Translations under genes and position numbers: made by a program
Notes under the pieces: generated by a model
What the model was told of the DNA's origin: nothing
The model's database searches: none
The model's input: the letters and a program-made list of their open reading frames with translations, nothing else
Assembly: GCA_014802265.1 (NCBI GenBank)
Contig: JAAVCP010000051.1
Span: 1-44,101 of the forward strand
DNA: 44,101 bases
Direction: 5' to 3'
Origin: Bacteroides sp.
GTDB lineage: Bacteria; Bacteroidota; Bacteroidia; Bacteroidales; Muribaculaceae
Shown: positions 41,935 to 44,101 of the stretch, in pieces
Layout: each line of letters begins with the position of its first letter
Position numbering within the stretch: position 1 is the first letter of the stretch

Positions 41935-44101
41935 ATGAGGAGAAGGGACTTTATACGGCAGAGAGACTCAATGCAGTGCGGGGTGGCGTGCCTCGCCATG
42001 GTCTGCCGCATTTTTGGGGCACGGCGCTCCCTGGAGTCGGTCGCCGGGCTCTGCCACGCCACCACGCAGGGAGTATCCATGAAGGGGATCGCCGACGCCG
42101 CCCGTGTCCTTGGTCTGGACACTGTGGCGGGGAAACTTACGGTCACGCAACTTGCCGGCAGCCCCCTGCCCGCCATACTGCACTGGGACCAGAACCACTT
42201 CGTGGTGCTCCACAGGATCTCTGGTAAGGGTAAAAGATTCCATGTCGCAGACCCGGCAAAGGGGTTTCTCAAGCTGAGCCTGGAAGAGTTTGACAGCCAC
42301 TGGCTGAGCACTGTGTCAGCCGGCGAGGAGAAGGGGGTGGCGATGTTTTTCAGCCCCAACGGGAAATTCGGGAGGGAGACCGCTGAGGCGGGGAATGGGC
42401 GGCGGTCATTCCGTTTCCTCATGGGGTACGTGCGGCAGTACAGGCGCTACCTCCTGCAGATCGTGCTCGGGCTGCTGTTAGGCTGCGTGCTGCAGCTCGT
42501 CATGCCATTCCTCACGCAGTGGATAGTGGACATAGGGATACGTAACAAGGACATTCAGCTTGTCTGGCTCATACTGCTCGGCGAGCTGATGATTGTGGCT
42601 GGGAGGACAGCCACCGACTTCATACGCCGGTGGCTGCTGCTCCACATCTCCATGCGCGTCAACATATCGCTGCTCAGCGACTTCTTCATCAAGCTGCTGA
42701 GGCTCCCGATGTCGTTCTTCGACACCAAGCTTACGGGCGACCTGATGCAGAGGATGGGCGACCACTCGCGGGTGCAGTCGTTCCTCACCGGGCAGCTACT
42801 GTCGCTCGTCTTCACATCGCTCAGCTTCCTGGTTTTCGGCGTGGTGCTCCTCGTTTATGACCCGCTGATATTCCTGATATTCCTTGCCGGGAGCATCGTC
42901 TACGGCATCTGGGTGGCCTCCTTCCTGGGCAGGAGGAGGGTCATCGACTACGAGCTGTTCGGGCAGCAGGCGGTGAGCCAGAGCCGCACCTGGCAGTTCA
43001 TCACCTCAATGCAGGAGATAAAGCTGCAGGACTGCGGGAAGAGGAGGAGGTGGGAGTGGGAGGACACGCAGGCGGACCTGTTCGCCGTGCAGATGAAATC
43101 GCTGCGGCTCCAGCAGACGCAGGAGGCGGGGTCCGTCTTCATCAACGAGGTCAAGAACATCCTCATCACCGTTGTGGCAGCCACGGCGGTCATCAACGGT
43201 CAGATAACGCTCGGGGCGATGCTCGCCGTGCAGTACATCGTCGGTCAGCTCAACTCCCCGGTGGAGCAGCTCATGGGGTTCGTCTACTCGCTGCAGGACG
43301 TGAGGATCTCGCTGGAGAGGATAAACGAGGTACACGGCGGCACGGACGAGGAGACCCCCTCCAACACTGCCACCGGCTTCAAGTCCGAAAAAACCATAGT
43401 GCTCAGTGACGTCTGCTTCCGGTATGACCCCCACGCGCTGAAGAATACCCTGGAGGGCATCTCGCTGGAGATCCCGGAGGGGAGGGTGACGGCGGTGGTG
43501 GGTGCGTCGGGGAGCGGGAAGACCACCCTGATCAGGCTGATGCTCGGCTACTACCCGGTCATGTCAGGCTCCATATCAGTAGCCGGCAGGAATATAAACG
43601 GATACAGCCCGGAGTGGTGGCGGCGCCAGTGCGGTGTGGTGATGCAGGACGGCGTCATCTTCTCGGAGTCGATAGCGCGGAACATAGCCGTTGGTGACGG
43701 GGAGGTGGACCGGGACAGGCTCGAGTGGGCTGCGAGGACGGCGTGCATACATGACCACGTGGTGTCGCTGCCGCTGGGGTATGACACCAAGGTGGGCAGC
43801 GACGGCATGGGGCTGAGCCAGGGGCAGAGGCAGCGCATACTCATAGCCCGCGCCGTATATAAGGACCCTGACTTCATCTTCCTCGACGAGGCGACGAACT
43901 CCCTTGACGCCACCAACGAGAGGGCGATAGTGGATAACCTGAGGGAATTTTACCGTGGGAAGACAGTTGTGGTCGTGGCACACCGCCTCTCGACGGTGAG
44001 GGATGCCGACCGGATAGTGGTGCTCGACAAGGGGAGGGTAGTGGAGACAGGTGACCACGACACGCTGATAGAAAGCAGGGGGGCATATTATAATCTTATC
44101 A
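41935..44101 (+). CDS. C39-peptidase ABC exporter (right end cut)
   Basis: 722 codons are visible and the frame runs off the window. Residues 1-130 are a C39 bacteriocin-processing peptidase: DSMQCGVACL with catalytic Cys15, NHFVVLH with His88 and ADPAKG with Asp106. Six membrane helices follow (about 155-430), then the ATPase: Walker A GASGSGKTT at about 523, signature LSQGQRQR at about 627, Walker B FIFLDEAT at about 648 and the H-loop VVAHRLS. It cuts peptides after Gly-Gly while exporting them, matching the leader of the precursor at 37886. The start is the ATG at 41935. Base composition is far more GC-rich than its neighbours and AGG is the dominant Arg codon. Confidence 0.92.
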   Translation, partial: MRRRDFIRQRDSMQCGVACLAMVCRIFGARRSLESVAGLCHATTQGVSMKGIADAARVLGLDTVAGKLTVTQLAGSPLPAILHWDQNHFVVLHRISGKGKRFHVADPAKGFLKLSLEEFDSHWLSTVSAGEEKGVAMFFSPNGKFGRETAEAGNGRRSFRFLMGYVRQYRRYLLQIVLGLLLGCVLQLVMPFLTQWIVDIGIRNKDIQLVWLILLGELMIVAGRTATDFIRRWLLLHISMRVNISLLSDFFIKLLRLPMSFFDTKLTGDLMQRMGDHSRVQSFLTGQLLSLVFTSLSFLVFGVVLLVYDPLIFLIFLAGSIVYGIWVASFLGRRRVIDYELFGQQAVSQSRTWQFITSMQEIKLQDCGKRRRWEWEDTQADLFAVQMKSLRLQQTQEAGSVFINEVKNILITVVAATAVINGQITLGAMLAVQYIVGQLNSPVEQLMGFVYSLQDVRISLERINEVHGGTDEETPSNTATGFKSEKTIVLSDVCFRYDPHALKNTLEGISLEIPEGRVTAVVGASGSGKTTLIRLMLGYYPVMSGSISVAGRNINGYSPEWWRRQCGVVMQDGVIFSESIARNIAVGDGEVDRDRLEWAARTACIHDHVVSLPLGYDTKVGSDGMGLSQGQRQRILIARAVYKDPDFIFLDEATNSLDATNERAIVDNLREFYRGKTVVVVAHRLSTVRDADRIVVLDKGRVVETGDHDTLIESRGAYYNLI

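Noticed and set aside
42478..44086. Several long reverse frames in the exporter gene
   Set aside because: High GC lowers the stop frequency. The forward frame has every C39 and ABC motif, so the reverse frames are shadows.
1..44101. tRNA, rRNA, insertion sequences, integrase or phage genes
   Set aside because: No cloverleaf, conserved rRNA segment, transposase DDE or integrase motif was recognised in either strand by eye; a profile search would be needed for certainty.

Overview
The window looks like chromosomal DNA of a Bacteroidales bacterium, most likely of the gut (Muribaculaceae-like is my guess, not proven). I base this on the Bacteroidetes-type promoters (TTTG, about 20 bases, TAnnTTTG), the general lack of Shine-Dalgarno sequences, a secreted protein with a T9SS-like C-terminal domain, FadL-type and TonB-receptor-type outer membrane proteins, TPR/membrane/HTH regulators, and a housekeeping set (folA, obg, yidC, thyA) with Bacteroidetes features.

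Layout. (1) 1-5.3 kb is AT-rich accessory DNA. A small conserved protein and the first 132 codons of a radical SAM peptide maturase are followed, with a 1-base overlap, by two tandem dynamin-like GTPases. The second closely resembles LeoA, so the pair matches the LeoBC/LeoA arrangement of the anti-phage system called Eleos. The first GTPase is broken by one base at a run of eight G. Behind them come an easily missed 46-residue single-helix membrane protein and a predicted HNH/EndoVII-fold nuclease whose start lies in a 17-bp perfect hairpin. (2) 5.3-8.8 kb holds a decayed trypsin-like protease, an AlbA_2/ATPase-type regulator with a 12-bp tandem repeat, a structured intergenic region and a WYL regulator. 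(3) 8.9-20 kb has a FadL-type porin, a Cthe_2159-like beta-helix protein with a small secreted partner, a nitroreductase, a rhamnogalacturonan acetylesterase-like enzyme, a large acidic secreted protein, a TPR sensor-regulator and a DMT exporter, several separated by very long hairpin terminators. (4) 20-35 kb is mostly core: manC, a Na/Pi symporter, folA, a glycosyltransferase, a WYL regulator, a CBS-nucleotidyltransferase, obg, an acyltransferase, yidC, a ferredoxin-type membrane protein, thyA and a membrane-bound NDP-sugar dehydratase. (5) 35-44.1 kb is a peptide natural-product locus: a TPR regulator (split by a frameshift), two small secreted proteins, a Cys-rich precursor with a double-glycine leader, a radical SAM/SPASM maturase (frameshifted in its SPASM domain), a TonB-receptor-like barrel, and a C39-peptidase ABC exporter running off the right edge.

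How it fits together. In region 5 I infer that the maturase modifies the precursor, the C39 domain cuts after Gly-Gly during export, and the barrel and small secreted proteins act in the envelope. In region 1 the two GTPases should act together at the membrane, with the small membrane protein and the nuclease as possible extra parts not normally listed with Eleos. Three genes carry single-site frame disruptions (about 2207, 36049 and 39345). They could be real (phase variation, decay) or assembly errors, and this must be settled before function is claimed.
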